This document shows, in pieces, positions 1-9,004 of a DNA stretch of 64,000 nucleotides (the stretch's first letter is position 1; every line of letters starts with the position of its first letter). Made by a program: the position numbers and the translations under genes. The stretch lies in assembly GCA_040005265.1 (NCBI GenBank), contig JBDTZF010000001.1, forward strand, positions 1 to 64,000, read 5' to 3'. This DNA comes from JBDTZF01 sp040005265 (GTDB taxonomy: Bacteria > Verrucomicrobiota > Verrucomicrobiia > Chthoniobacterales > UBA10450). The notes under the pieces are model-generated. The model searched no databases, had not been told where the DNA came from, and was given only the letters and a program-made list of their open reading frames with translations.

Positions 1-56
1 AGAGACTTGCCAGAGCGCGCGGTCTGCAGAAGATTTCGCACGCATCCACACTCAAG

Positions 57-137
57 GCTCGGGTGGTGAAATGGCAGACACGTACGTTTGAGGGGCGTAT
101 GCCGCAAGGCATGGGGGTTCAAGTCCCCCCCCGAGCA
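57..137 (+). tRNA. tRNA-Leu (anticodon GAG)
   Basis: The seven-base acceptor arms GCTCGGG (57-63) and CCCGAGC (130-136) pair perfectly, with discriminator A at 137. The anticodon stem TACGT/GCGTA encloses the loop TTGAGGG, which gives anticodon GAG for leucine CUC/CUU codons. A long variable arm (TGCC-GCAA-GGCA) is typical of class II tRNA-Leu. The T arm is GGGGG-TTCAAGT-CCCCC. The 3' end continues ACTA, so CCA is not encoded and must be added after transcription. Confidence 0.95.
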
Positions 138-233
138 CTACTCCGTGCTAAGCTTTAATTGGAATACCAGATCGTTATTCAAAATTAGTCATGAACTCAA
201 GGTCGGCGCGGAAGCGCTTCGCTTCCAAGCAGG

Positions 234-1004
234 ATGAAATCGAAGGCTGATATCGTTGCCAACTGGCTGCCCCGCTACACCGGCACGCCGGCCAAGGATT
301 TTTCGAAGTATGTGTTACTGGTCAATTTTACCAACTACGTAACTCTTTTTGCGAAGTGGCACGGCGTCAAAGTCCGCGGCATCGATCGGCCGATGCCGAA
401 CGCTACCGCTAACGGAATTACCATTCTCAATTTCGGAATGGGCAGCGCCGGGGCCGCAACAGTGATGGATTTGCTGAGCGCGGTCCGGCCCAGAGCCGTG
501 CTATTGCTCGGCAAATGCGGCGGGTTAAAACGCAAAAACAAGCTCGGCGATCTCATTCTGCCGATCGCGGCGATCCGGGGCGACGGAACTTCGAACGATT
601 ATTTCCCGCCCGAGGTCCCGGCGCTTCCGGCCTTTTCATTACAAAAAGCCATTTCCACAACGATCCGAAATCACGATAGGGATTACTGGACAGGCACGGT
701 TTACACGACAAACCGCCGGGTATGGGAACATGACGAAGCGTTTAAAAAGTATCTTGCCCGCATCCGTTGCATGGGGATCGACATGGAAACCGCCACGGTT
801 TTTATCACCGGCTTTCACAATGAGATTCCGTCCGGCGCCCTCTTGCTAGTGTCGGATCAGCCGATGGTGCCGGAAGGCGTGAAGACCGCGGCCAGCGACG
901 AAGTAGTGACCAAAAAGTTTATGGATATCCACCTGCGGATTGGCATTGATTCGCTCAGGGAATTGATCAATCAGGGCCAAACTGTAAAGCACCTTCGGTT
1001 TTAG
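234..1004 (+). CDS. amn: AMP nucleosidase, short form
   Basis: This 256-residue protein of the PNP/UDP phosphorylase fold most resembles the short AMP nucleosidases, which cleave AMP to adenine and ribose 5-phosphate. Visible family marks are the glycine-rich strand LNFGMGSAGAATVMDLL (about 64-80), LLLGKCGGL (about 91-99), and the conserved MGIDMETATVF segment near 182-192, whose Met-Glu pair contacts the ribose in this family. It lacks the N-terminal domain of the about 480-residue E. coli Amn. The ATG is preceded by a purine stretch (AGG, 231-233). It stands alone between the tRNA gene and the convergent efflux operon. AMP nucleosidase is the best call; another nucleoside phosphorylase/nucleosidase remains possible. 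Confidence 0.85.
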   Translation: MKSKADIVANWLPRYTGTPAKDFSKYVLLVNFTNYVTLFAKWHGVKVRGIDRPMPNATANGITILNFGMGSAGAATVMDLLSAVRPRAVLLLGKCGGLKRKNKLGDLILPIAAIRGDGTSNDYFPPEVPALPAFSLQKAISTTIRNHDRDYWTGTVYTTNRRVWEHDEAFKKYLARIRCMGIDMETATVFITGFHNEIPSGALLLVSDQPMVPEGVKTAASDEVVTKKFMDIHLRIGIDSLRELINQGQTVKHLRF

Positions 1005-1023
1005 GAGCGGGAGGGGCTTTCGG

Positions 1024-4000
1024 TCAGGCTTGCTTCCAGCCGTTGCCGTTGCCGTTGCCGTCAGGCGTAAGCGCCAGTTCAGGGATCCGATCGACTTCTT
1101 CGCCCGCCGGCTCATCTTCCGCTTCCGCGAGCGCCCCTTCATGATGCTCCTTGGCAATCAGCATGTAGAGCGAAGGAACGATGAAGAGTGTAAAGATCGT
1201 GCCGATAGTCATGCCGCCGACGAGTACCAGACCGATGGAATTTCGAGCCGCAGCGCCCGCGCCACTCACCAGCGTAAGTGGAAAGTGACCGGCAACGGTG
1301 GCCGCGGTAGTCATCATGATCGGGCGCAAACGAATGCGCGACGCTTGCGCAATCGCCGCCAGTTTATCCAATCCTTGTCGTTGCAGCTCGTTTGCAAATT
1401 GAACGATGAGAATACCGTTCTTTGAAACGAGACCGACGAGGGTGACCAGACCAACCTGCGAATAGATGTTTAGCGTGGTCGTCCAGCCATCCGTAAAGAA
1501 TTTCCCGTTCGGCATTTTCAAGAAAGTGAAAAGGAGCGCGCCGAACATAGCCAGCGGCACCGAGCCGAGCAGAATGATAAAAGGATCGCGAAAGCTGTTA
1601 AACTGCGCCGCGAGCACCAGAAAGATTAATACGACCGCCAGCATGAAAGCCGACAGAAACTTATTTCCTTCAGTGCGCAGCTGGCGCGAGTCACCGGTGT
1701 AATCGAGGATGTAACCTTTCGGCAAAATCTTGTGGGCTTCGTCTTCCAGAAACTTGAGCGCAGTGTCGAGCGGCACACCGGATACGCCGCTGATCTGGAC
1801 CGCATTGAGTTGCTGCATGCGATTGAGCGAACGGGCGACCGTTTTGTGTTTAATGGTCGCGATCGTGCTCAGCGATATGAGCTGTTTGTTCGGCCCGGTG
1901 ACATAAATGTTTTCCAACTGCTCCGGATTCAACCGATCGATGCGCTTGATCTGTGGAATGACCTTATAGCTGCGGCCGGCAATGTTGAAACGATTTACGA
2001 AATTGCCCCCAATGCTGGCAGATAGATCGGCCCCAACTTGTTGCATGTCGAGGCCCAGCGCGGAAACCTTGTCGCGATCGAACACGATTTCAGCCTGAGG
2101 CTGGTCTATCTTCGTATCGATCTGCGGTGGAAAATAAAACATGTGGCTCTGCATCGCCTTTGTCTGAATTTCTTTGGCAAATTCCAGGATGCGTTCCGGA
2201 TCCGCTGTCGAAGCGATGACGAAACTCACTGGAAAACTGTCTCCGCCCGGGAGCGCGGAGGGCATCACCGGAAACATTTGAATTCCGGGAATTCCACCGA
2301 GTTTTTGCTGCACCATCGGCAGGTAGGCCGCGGTCGGCGTCTTGCGAACACCCCACGGCTTCAACACCATCCCTCCAAAACCGCTGTCGGGATTGGTGAT
2401 TTGAAACGTGAAGCGTGTATCGGGAATGCTCAGGAAAATCTTCCCCGCGGCGTCGGCATAACGAATCGTATCGTCGATGGTGGCATTGGCCGGAGCGGTC
2501 ATGATTCCGAATATGACGCCCTGGTCCTCGGTCGGTGCCGGCTCGCTCGGCGACATCTTATAAAAGAGCACGGCCAGAAGCGACAATCCGATCCACACAG
2601 CATAAACGGCGGGCCGCGCGGCGAGCGTCCGGTCGAGATGGCTGCCATACCAATCGCGGAACCGGTCAAACGTCCGATTCACCACACCGCTGAATCCTTT
2701 GTCAGAGTGACCGCTTCGCAGCAGGCTGGCCGACATCATCGGCGAGAGCGTAAGAGCAACGATACCGGAAATGAAAACCGCGCCCGCCAGGGTAAGTGCG
2801 AACTCGCGGAAGAGCGCGCCGGTTAAACCGCCTTGCAACGCAATCGGGGTGTAAACGGCCGCAAGCGTGATCGTCATGGCAATGATCGGCCCGATCAGCT
2901 CACGCGCGCCCACCAGCGCGGCATTCAAGCGCGTCATGCCTTCGCGCAAATGTCGCTCGACATTTTCCACGACAACAATTGCGTCGTCCACGACCAATCC
3001 GACCGAGAGCACGATCGCCAGCAACGTGAGCAGATTCAGCGTGAATCCGAAAAGCTGCATGAGAAACAGAGCGCCGATCAGCGAAATCGGGATCGCCACC
3101 ACTGGTACGATCACGGAGCGGAAAGATCCGAGGAACAAAAAGATAACGAGCATGACGATCAGCAGGGTATCGATCAGCGTTTTCACGACTTCGTGAATGG
3201 CGTCGTTGATATACGCGGTGGCGTCGTAGGCAATCTGCCCGGTCATGCCTGAGGGCAATTCCTTTTGGATTTGTTCCATCTCCACTCGGACGCGCTTGAT
3301 CACGTCGATCGAGTTCGCGTTTGGCAGAACCCAGATACCCATGAACACGGCCTGTTGACCCGAGAATCGGACTTCGGTGTTATAATCTTCGGCCCCGAGC
3401 ATCACGTCTGCGATGTCGCTTAGCCTGACGAGCGTGCCCTTATCCTGCCGGACGACCAGCTGTTTAAAATCTTGCGCAGTGTGCAGGTCGGTGTTTGCCG
3501 TCAGGTTCACCTGAAGGAGTGAGCCCTTCGTGCTGCCGACAGCCGCCAGGTAGTTATTTCGCGACAAAGCGCTGCGCACATCTGCCGGGCTGATGTTGAG
3601 CGCCGCCATCCGGTCCGGCTTCATCCAGATGCGCATGGCGAAGGTCCGCCCGCCAAGAATATCGGCCTTTTGCACTCCACCGAGCGCGGTAAGACGCGGT
3701 TGAACCAGGCGCACCAGATAATCGGTAACTTCGTTAGGCTGGAGAATGGTCGAGGTGAAACTCAGGTAGGCGGAGGCGAATCGGGAATCCGCCGCCTCGA
3801 TGTTGATCACGGGAATCTCGGACTCGGGCGGCAAGTCGCGCCGGATCGCGTCCACTTTGGAACTGATGTCGGACAACGCCTTATTGGCGTCGTAATTCAA
3901 TTTCAACCGCGCCGTGATCGTTGAAATGCTCTGTGAGCTTTGGGATTGAATGTAATCGATGCCGTCGGCCGCAGCGATCGCGCGTTCCAGCGGCGTCGTG

Positions 4001-4191
4001 ATGAACCCGCGCACCAACTCGGCATCCGCCCCTACGTAAACCGTTTTCACGGTGATCGCCGCGATGTCGCTGCGCGGGTACTGCCGCACGTTCAGCGTCT
4101 TCATCGCCTGCAAACCGGCAATGAGAATCACGAAGCTGACCACCAGTGACAGCACCGGTCGGCGAATGAAAAGGTCGGTAAAAGATTTCAT
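1024..4191 (-). CDS. RND efflux transporter, inner-membrane pump (HAE-1/AcrB-like)
   Basis: About 1055 residues, the usual length for the proton-driven RND pump of a tripartite drug efflux system. It starts MKSFTDLFIRRPVLSLVVSF, the typical first transmembrane helix. The adjacent acidic pair of helix 4 that carries protons is visible in VGLVVDDAIVVVENVER. A second helix bundle follows the second periplasmic domain, including the matching VGLVSKNGILIVQFANE segment. The reading frame stays open upstream to a TTG at 4230, but that extension translates an intergenic repeat, so I start at the ATG at 4191. The C-terminal tail has a short Gly-Asn repeat. It is the last gene of a tetR-MFP-RND operon. 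No outer-membrane channel gene is adjacent, so it probably uses a TolC-type partner encoded elsewhere. Substrate cannot be read from sequence. Confidence 0.95.
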   Translation of the reverse strand: MKSFTDLFIRRPVLSLVVSFVILIAGLQAMKTLNVRQYPRSDIAAITVKTVYVGADAELVRGFITTPLERAIAAADGIDYIQSQSSQSISTITARLKLNYDANKALSDISSKVDAIRRDLPPESEIPVINIEAADSRFASAYLSFTSTILQPNEVTDYLVRLVQPRLTALGGVQKADILGGRTFAMRIWMKPDRMAALNISPADVRSALSRNNYLAAVGSTKGSLLQVNLTANTDLHTAQDFKQLVVRQDKGTLVRLSDIADVMLGAEDYNTEVRFSGQQAVFMGIWVLPNANSIDVIKRVRVEMEQIQKELPSGMTGQIAYDATAYINDAIHEVVKTLIDTLLIVMLVIFLFLGSFRSVIVPVVAIPISLIGALFLMQLFGFTLNLLTLLAIVLSVGLVVDDAIVVVENVERHLREGMTRLNAALVGARELIGPIIAMTITLAAVYTPIALQGGLTGALFREFALTLAGAVFISGIVALTLSPMMSASLLRSGHSDKGFSGVVNRTFDRFRDWYGSHLDRTLAARPAVYAVWIGLSLLAVLFYKMSPSEPAPTEDQGVIFGIMTAPANATIDDTIRYADAAGKIFLSIPDTRFTFQITNPDSGFGGMVLKPWGVRKTPTAAYLPMVQQKLGGIPGIQMFPVMPSALPGGDSFPVSFVIASTADPERILEFAKEIQTKAMQSHMFYFPPQIDTKIDQPQAEIVFDRDKVSALGLDMQQVGADLSASIGGNFVNRFNIAGRSYKVIPQIKRIDRLNPEQLENIYVTGPNKQLISLSTIATIKHKTVARSLNRMQQLNAVQISGVSGVPLDTALKFLEDEAHKILPKGYILDYTGDSRQLRTEGNKFLSAFMLAVVLIFLVLAAQFNSFRDPFIILLGSVPLAMFGALLFTFLKMPNGKFFTDGWTTTLNIYSQVGLVTLVGLVSKNGILIVQFANELQRQGLDKLAAIAQASRIRLRPIMMTTAATVAGHFPLTLVSGAGAAARNSIGLVLVGGMTIGTIFTLFIVPSLYMLIAKEHHEGALAEAEDEPAGEEVDRIPELALTPDGNGNGNGWKQA

Positions 4192-4198
4192 GCGGAAA

Positions 4199-4338
4199 TT
4201 TCGAAAGCCAAAATCCAAAATCCAAAACAAGTTCCAATATCGAACTTCAAATTCACGAAAAACGCGGCCCTACTGCTTCTGGTTTGGAATCTATTCATTC
4301 GAGACTTCGAATTTCGACATTCGGATTTCGATATTTTG
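4199..4338. repeat. Decayed AT-rich intergenic repeat
   Basis: The 147-base gap between the pump and its adaptor is AT-rich and made of similar words: CCAAAATCC is repeated in 4208-4228, and variants of CGAACTTCAAATTC / CGAGACTTCGAATTTCG recur in 4243-4330. It looks like a degraded simple repeat that separates two genes of one operon. It supplies the false N-terminus of the pump reading frame. No gene or clear hairpin terminator is seen. Confidence 0.5.
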
Positions 4339-5478
4339 CTATGAATCTATAGGCGTCGGGTTCAGTTGCGGATTCGGAGCCAAATCATTGTTAACGGTCA
4401 CCGCTTGTCCGTTGCGCAGTTTGAAAACACCGGTGCCGACGATCGTTTCACCCGCTTTCAGTCCGGTTGTAATCGAAACAAAATCGCCGCGTGCTTCGCC
4501 CACGCGCACAAACTGCTGTCGGATCGATTGGCCTTCTTTGCCGGTCTTCTCGTCCTTTTTCTTCTCTATCACAAAAACCGAATCGCCATACGGCGCATAA
4601 GAGACGGCTGTCCCCGGCACAACGAGCGTTTTGGCTTTTTGTGGCAACTCGACTTCAACTTTCGCGAACATTCCCGGCAGCAATATGTGATCGGGGTTTT
4701 CCAGCGTCGCTTGCAACGAAACGTTGCGGGTTACTGCGTCCACTGCCGAATTAATCGCGGTTAGTTTGCCCGCGAACTCACGCCCGGATAACGCATCGGT
4801 GCGCACACGCACCTCCAACCCCTGGGCAAGTTGAGGCAGTCGCTGCTGCGGCAAGGAAAAATCGACGTAAACCCGGTCGAGCGCCTGCAAAGAGACGACT
4901 TGCTGGCCTGGATTGATCGTTTGTCCGACGTTGACCTGGCGAATTCCAAGCTGTCCGTCGAATGGCGCGCGCACCTCTTTCTTCCCGGTCATGGCGCGCA
5001 TGTTATCCACTGTGCCTTCCTTTTGTTTGAACTTCGATTCGGCGGCGTCGAGCTCCGCTTTTGAAATCACCTTCCGGACAGCGAGATCGCGCGTCCGCTC
5101 CAAGTCCTTGCGGGCTAACTCAAGATCCGCCCTGGCCGTGTTCAATTGCGCGTCCTCTGAAGACGTATCGAGTTTAACGAGAACGTCTCCTTTTTTCGCC
5201 ATCCCGCCGTTTTGAAACAAGACCTCGCTCACCGTCCCGCCAAGCTCGGCTGAAACTACCGCGCCCTGCGACGCGCTCACCGATCCCACAGCCGAGAACG
5301 TAGGAGCCCAACCTTCTTCTTTTACCACCGTGCTGGTCACTGTCTCCGGTGGCGGCACCATTTTTTTGCCCGCCGAAATCATCGTAAAGATTTGGAGGCC
5401 TTTTATTCCGGCCAGCAGCAGAAATAGCGCGACAACGCCGCCGATCGCCAGCCAGAGAGCTTTCCGTTTTGATTTCAT
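4339..5478 (-). CDS. RND efflux membrane-fusion protein (AcrA/HlyD family)
   Basis: 379 residues. An N-terminal membrane anchor (about residues 6-28, ALWLAIGGVVALFLLLAGI) is followed by the lipoyl/biotinyl half (SASQGAVVSAELGGTVSEVLF), a coiled-coil hairpin (about 100-160, rich in ELARKDLERTRDL), the second lipoyl half (VRAPFDGQLGIRQVNVGQ) and the beta-barrel domain. It links the RND pump to an outer-membrane channel across the periplasm. I chose the ATG at 5478 because a strong GAAGGGG Shine-Dalgarno lies at 5483-5489. A TTG-like start at 5517 would overlap tetR. It is the second gene of the operon, 31 bases after tetR. Confidence 0.93.
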   Translation of the reverse strand: MKSKRKALWLAIGGVVALFLLLAGIKGLQIFTMISAGKKMVPPPETVTSTVVKEEGWAPTFSAVGSVSASQGAVVSAELGGTVSEVLFQNGGMAKKGDVLVKLDTSSEDAQLNTARADLELARKDLERTRDLAVRKVISKAELDAAESKFKQKEGTVDNMRAMTGKKEVRAPFDGQLGIRQVNVGQTINPGQQVVSLQALDRVYVDFSLPQQRLPQLAQGLEVRVRTDALSGREFAGKLTAINSAVDAVTRNVSLQATLENPDHILLPGMFAKVEVELPQKAKTLVVPGTAVSYAPYGDSVFVIEKKKDEKTGKEGQSIRQQFVRVGEARGDFVSITTGLKAGETIVGTGVFKLRNGQAVTVNNDLAPNPQLNPTPIDS

Positions 5479-5509
5479 GATCCCCTTCAATGTCTCAGGT
5501 TTCGCCACG

Positions 5510-6139
5510 TCATGCATATGCCGGTTCGCTTTCGATTTTAAACAACATCCTCCACAGCCTGCGCGTGACTTCCAATTGCCGGGCGCGCCTTTCCGCCGCC
5601 GTCATTTCCGGCGGCTGTAAAACGTCGCGCATCAACATACCGCGTGCGACCGCAAAAATTAGTTCCGCCTGTTCGTGCGGCGCCAAACCATGCGCGCCTT
5701 TTTCGCCTTCCGGCGAGCGGCCGATCAAATCGGTCACGCCATCCATCGCTGTTTGCAAAACATCCCGCACTAAATCGGCCACGTGCGGATTACGCGACGC
5801 CTCCGCATAAAGATCGACAACGAACGCCGACTGCACCTTTGGCGAATTCTCGCAGCAATGCGCGGTAAAAAGAATTTCCAGCGACTCGAGCAACGTGGGC
5901 GCCTGGCGGGCACGCTCCAGCACGCCGCTAATTTCTTTCTTATGCCCGTCGGCCATGGCCGAAATCACCGCTTCCTTGTTTGCGAAATAGCGATAAATGA
6001 GCCCGACACTGATGCCGGCCTCTGCGCTGATATCGTGCATGCTGGCCTGATGAAAACCGCGCTTTGCGAAACAAATTATCGCCGCTTCCAGAATCTGCGT
6101 CCGCCGGTCCAAGGTGGATTCAATCGAGAGTTGCGACAT
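5510..6139 (-). CDS. TetR/AcrR-family repressor of the efflux operon
   Basis: About 209 residues with the classic N-terminal helix-turn-helix (RRTQILEAAIICFAKRGFHQ, then ISAEAGISVGLIYRYFANKE) and a divergent C-terminal ligand-binding domain. It is the first gene of the operon that continues into the membrane-fusion protein and RND pump. A perfect palindrome at 6150-6171 sits just upstream of the start and is the probable operator, so autoregulation and drug-responsive control of the pump are inferred. The reading frame is open to 6166, but that start would lie inside the palindrome; the ATG at 6139 is preferred. It also contains one copy of the over-represented decamer at 5810. Confidence 0.92.
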   Translation of the reverse strand: MSQLSIESTLDRRTQILEAAIICFAKRGFHQASMHDISAEAGISVGLIYRYFANKEAVISAMADGHKKEISGVLERARQAPTLLESLEILFTAHCCENSPKVQSAFVVDLYAEASRNPHVADLVRDVLQTAMDGVTDLIGRSPEGEKGAHGLAPHEQAELIFAVARGMLMRDVLQPPEMTAAERRARQLEVTRRLWRMLFKIESEPAYA

Positions 6140-6149
6140 GGGTTTCCAC

Positions 6150-6171
6150 AATGAATGAACGTTCATTCATT
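6150..6171. promoter_or_regulatory. TetR operator, perfect 22-bp palindrome
   Basis: AATGAATGAAC followed by its exact reverse complement GTTCATTCATT lies 10 bases upstream of the tetR ATG. ATGAATGAACGTTCATTCAT-type palindromes are typical TetR-family operators, often near the -10 or start region of an autoregulated promoter. Binding is inferred from symmetry and position. Confidence 0.8.
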
Positions 6172-6185
6172 GTCAAATTTGCCTA

Positions 6186-6252
6186 TGTAGCGGCGGTCTA
6201 TCCCCGTCGCAAACTCGAAGGGCATGTGCAACGGTCATAGACCGCGGCTACA
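6186..6252. repeat. TGTAG-ended palindromic repeat, copy 1
   Basis: The element opens with TGTAGCGGCGGTCTAT and closes with ATAGACCGCGGCTACA, inverted ends with few mismatches, in the gap between tetR and the small gene at 6261. Related copies with TGTAG...CTACA ends lie at 11627-11689 and 62142-62210. It may fold as a long hairpin and could act as a bidirectional terminator. Confidence 0.7.
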
Positions 6253-6260
6253 CCCGAGTT

Positions 6261-6494
6261 TCAGGGCTTCCTAATGACGCCTGCTATCAACTGATGCCGC
6301 GGAATGTGCGGAACCGCGTATGTTTGGGACGTGACTTCATTAATCGGACGCGGGTTGAGCTGTTGAGTAAATTGCAGAATTGAAATGATCGCGCTCAAGC
6401 CGAGAAGCGCGTACACCGTTGTTTCCGCCAGGCTCCGGCCTTTTTCTTCCGAGCGGATCAGGAGCGCGTAGCTGGTTTGATGTTCGTTGTTCAT
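6261..6494 (-). CDS. Small single-pass membrane protein, unknown function
   Basis: 77 residues with one hydrophobic helix near 27-44 (TTVYALLGLSAIISILQF), a hydrophilic N-terminus containing EEKGRSLAE, and a C-terminal tail rich in Pro and His. I do not recognise a family. The frame has a normal ATG, and a weak AGGG lies about 10 bases upstream. The gene sits between a palindromic repeat and tilS. It could be a lineage-specific protein, or a chance frame; the coherent helix and flanking Arg/Lys favour a real gene. Confidence 0.5.
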   Translation of the reverse strand: MNNEHQTSYALLIRSEEKGRSLAETTVYALLGLSAIISILQFTQQLNPRPINEVTSQTYAVPHIPRHQLIAGVIRKP

Positions 6495-6599
6495 AATGTT
6501 TAACCCTGTTTCAATAATGAAGACGCCGCCAAGTTCTCGTTTTGTCTAATTGCCGGCGATCGCTCATTATTGCCTTTGAACCTTGGACGCGACGACCGG

Positions 6600-7556
6600 A
6601 TGAATTGGATTCAAAATAAAACCACTTTGTCGTGCGCCTTTCCGCCAAACGGCCGCTATCTCATTGGCGTTTCCGGCGGCCGCGATTCGGTGGCACTGCT
6701 CTACTACCTTGTCGATCTTGGCTTCAAAAAATTAGTGGTCTGCCATTTGAATCATCAATTGCGCGGACGATCGAGCGATGCTGATGCGCGCTTTGTCGAA
6801 AAACTTGCGGACAAATACGATCTCGACGTTGAGCGCGGTTCCACAAACGTGGGTGCGCTGGCCAAAAAGAAAAAGATGTCGATCGAAACCGCTGGCCGCG
6901 AAGCGCGCTACTCGTTCTTCGCCAAAGTAGCGAAGCGGCGGCGATGTCGCACAATCTTCCTCGCCCATCACGCAGACGACCTTGTCGAAACATTTCTGAT
7001 TAATTTGTTCCGCGGCGCGGGAACGACTGGCCTCGCGGCAATGCGCGAAGTTTCAACCCGCCTTGTGAACGATGTCGAACTTACAATTGTGCGGCCACTG
7101 CTCTCGATCCGGCGCGACGATATTGACAAATATGTGCGCAAACATCGAATCAAGTTCCGCGACGACGCCTCGAACAAGAATCTTGAACCAACGCGAAATA
7201 GAATTCGACGCCAGGTCATTCCTTATGTGGAGAGGACACTCGGTCGCAACATTCGCCAAAATATTTGGCGAACCGCGACAATCGTTGCTGAAGAGGAAAG
7301 CTTTTTCGAAACGCTGCTTCCCAAAAAACTGTCGCACCCGGTCGCTCTGGCCTTAAAACCTCTGCGCAAAATGCCTTTGGCTATGCAGCGGCGCATGCTT
7401 CAGAAATGGTTGCGGGATGGAAAGGTTACCGATGTCGGATTCGATTTGATCGAACGTGTGCGCGCGCTTGCCGATGTTGCCAACAGCGTGGCGAAAACGA
7501 ATCTGCCGCAAGATCGACATGTACGTCGCCGGGCCGGGAGCCTTTTCATCGAGTGA
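6600..7556 (+). CDS. tilS: tRNA(Ile)-lysidine synthase
   Basis: About 318 residues. The N-type ATP-pyrophosphatase P-loop SGGRDSVALL lies about 25 residues from the start, followed by the TilS marks HLNHQLRGRSSDADARFV, ETAGREARYSFF and LAHHADDLVETFLINLFRG. The enzyme converts C34 of the CAU-anticodon tRNA-Ile to lysidine, letting it read AUA. The reading frame is open to a TTG at 6570; the ATG at 6600 gives a conventional N-terminus. It carries two decamer copies, at 6710 (Val-Asp-Leu frame) and 7510. The second reads Gln-Asp-Arg-His, a different frame from the usual one. Confidence 0.95.
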   Translation: MNWIQNKTTLSCAFPPNGRYLIGVSGGRDSVALLYYLVDLGFKKLVVCHLNHQLRGRSSDADARFVEKLADKYDLDVERGSTNVGALAKKKKMSIETAGREARYSFFAKVAKRRRCRTIFLAHHADDLVETFLINLFRGAGTTGLAAMREVSTRLVNDVELTIVRPLLSIRRDDIDKYVRKHRIKFRDDASNKNLEPTRNRIRRQVIPYVERTLGRNIRQNIWRTATIVAEEESFFETLLPKKLSHPVALALKPLRKMPLAMQRRMLQKWLRDGKVTDVGFDLIERVRALADVANSVAKTNLPQDRHVRRRAGSLFIE

Positions 7557-7580
7557 TGTCTTTGGTTACACGAACATTTG

Positions 7581-7610
7581 CGAGATCCTTCGCTTTCGCT
7601 CAGGATGACA
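7581..7610 (-). repeat. TCATCCTGAGCGAAG-type dispersed repeat, single arm
   Basis: AGATCCTTCGCTTTCGCTCAGGATGACA is the reverse complement of the common word TGTCATCCTGAGCGAAGCGAAGGATCT. It fills the short gap before gltX and ends 5 bases from the gltX ATG. Other copies of this family are at 12509, 16031, 24261, 40761 and 46676. Confidence 0.8.
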
Positions 7611-7615
7611 GTTAA

Positions 7616-8941
7616 ATGAGTTCTGAAATCCGCGTCCGCTTCGCTCCTTCACCCACTGGCTATCTGCACATCGGCGGGGCGCGGACGGCACTTTTTAACT
7701 GGCTTTTCGCGCGGCATCACGGCGGTAAATTTGTTCTTCGCATCGAAGACACTGACCGTACGCGCAACACCGAGGAAGCAACGGCCGCGATTTACGAGGG
7801 CCTGGAGTGGCTCGGCCTGCACTGGGATGAGGGTCCGCGCGCCGGCGGAGATTTCGGACCGTACTTGCAGAGTGAACGCACGCCCCTTTACGAGCGTTAT
7901 CTAAAAAAACTTCAGGATGCTGGTCATATTTTCGAAGACCAGGGTGCCATGCGGTTTCGCTCGCCGCGCGAGCATGTCGTTGTCGATGATCTTGTCTGCG
8001 GGAAAATCGATTTCGATCTCAGCAATCCAGACACGCATCCCGACATGACCATTCGTCGACCAGACGGTTCGTGGATTTTTCATTTCGTGAATGTGATCGA
8101 CGACCTCGAAATGAAAATTTCGCACGTAATCCGCGGCGAGGATCATCTTTCGAACACGCCCAAACACATCGAGATTTTCCGCGCGCTCGGCGTCGAGCCC
8201 CCGAACTACGCACACATCCCGCTCATTTTGAACCGGGACGGCACGAAGATGAGCAAGCGGGACGAGGGCGCCAGGGTCGAGTACTATATTAAGAAGGGCT
8301 ACCTCCCCGCGGCCGTCCGCAATTATCTCTGCCTCCTGGGCTGGTCGCCAAAGGACAACCGGGAGAAGCTAGACATCGACGAGATCGTCCGGCTCTTCGA
8401 CCTCAAGAACGTCGGGCGCAGCTCAGCGACGTTCGATTCGGACAAACTGCACTGGTTGAACGGCGAATACGCGCGCGAGCTAAACGATACATCGTTTTAC
8501 GATCTGGCCCTGGCGCGGCTCAAGTCGAGCGAGGTCAAGATCGACAATTATCCGGAAAGCTACGTGCGCGCAGCCATCCAAACGTGCAAAGGCAAAATCA
8601 ATGTCTTCGACGAGTTGCCGACGTACTGCGGGTTCTATTTCACCGATGAACTCGAATACAATCCGGAAGGCGTCGCCAAGAACTTCACCGTCGAAAACAA
8701 ACCGCGGCTCAAAGCGATTCGCGATGCGTTAAGCGCGCTCGAAAAATTCCACGCTACCGAAATTGAAACGACGTTCAAAGCTACCGCAGCAAGTCTTGGC
8801 ATCAAAGTCGGCCCACTGGTTCATCCAACGCGGCTCGCCACCACCGGCAGCAACGCCGGACCGAGCCTCTATCATCTGCTCGAAGTTCTCGGAAAAGAAA
8901 AAGTGCTTGCTCGAATCGATCGCGCACTGTCGACGTTCTGA
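7616..8941 (+). CDS. gltX: Glutamyl-tRNA synthetase
   Basis: 441 residues of a class I aminoacyl-tRNA synthetase. It begins with the HIGH-motif region RFAPSPTGYLHIGGARTALF and has the KMSKR loop as GTKMSKRDEGA about residue 210. RIEDTDRTRN after the first motif is typical of GluRS. It charges tRNA-Glu. A GlnRS gene follows convergently, so Gln-tRNA need not be made through misacylated Glu-tRNA here. The C-terminal anticodon-binding part is somewhat short compared with the usual 465-490 residues. The start at 7616 lies directly behind a dispersed repeat. Confidence 0.97.
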   Translation: MSSEIRVRFAPSPTGYLHIGGARTALFNWLFARHHGGKFVLRIEDTDRTRNTEEATAAIYEGLEWLGLHWDEGPRAGGDFGPYLQSERTPLYERYLKKLQDAGHIFEDQGAMRFRSPREHVVVDDLVCGKIDFDLSNPDTHPDMTIRRPDGSWIFHFVNVIDDLEMKISHVIRGEDHLSNTPKHIEIFRALGVEPPNYAHIPLILNRDGTKMSKRDEGARVEYYIKKGYLPAAVRNYLCLLGWSPKDNREKLDIDEIVRLFDLKNVGRSSATFDSDKLHWLNGEYARELNDTSFYDLALARLKSSEVKIDNYPESYVRAAIQTCKGKINVFDELPTYCGFYFTDELEYNPEGVAKNFTVENKPRLKAIRDALSALEKFHATEIETTFKATAASLGIKVGPLVHPTRLATTGSNAGPSLYHLLEVLGKEKVLARIDRALSTF

Positions 8942-8999
8942 TGGAGGGACGACCTCCATGTCGTCCCTAATTTGGACGGGACGGAGCCCGTCCCTCCAA
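8942..8999. repeat. GGAGGGAC-type palindromic repeat, copy 1 (two modules)
   Basis: The element starts TGGAGGGACGACCTCCATG and ends GACGGAGCCCGTCCCTCCA, with two GTCC/GGAC palindromic modules facing each other. It occupies the whole gap between convergent gltX and glnS, where it may serve as a terminator. Related copies are at 25698, 30292, 38521 (inside rarA) and 63282. Confidence 0.8.
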
Positions 9000-9004
9000 T
9001 TTCG

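Noticed and set aside
2038..2826. A 262-codon plus-strand open frame opposite the RND pump
   Set aside because: It is antisense to a clear pump gene and encodes an Arg/His-rich sequence with no family resemblance.
8942..8999. Palindromes as CRISPR repeats
   Set aside because: Copies are dispersed singly across the window, not in arrays with spacers, and no cas gene is present.
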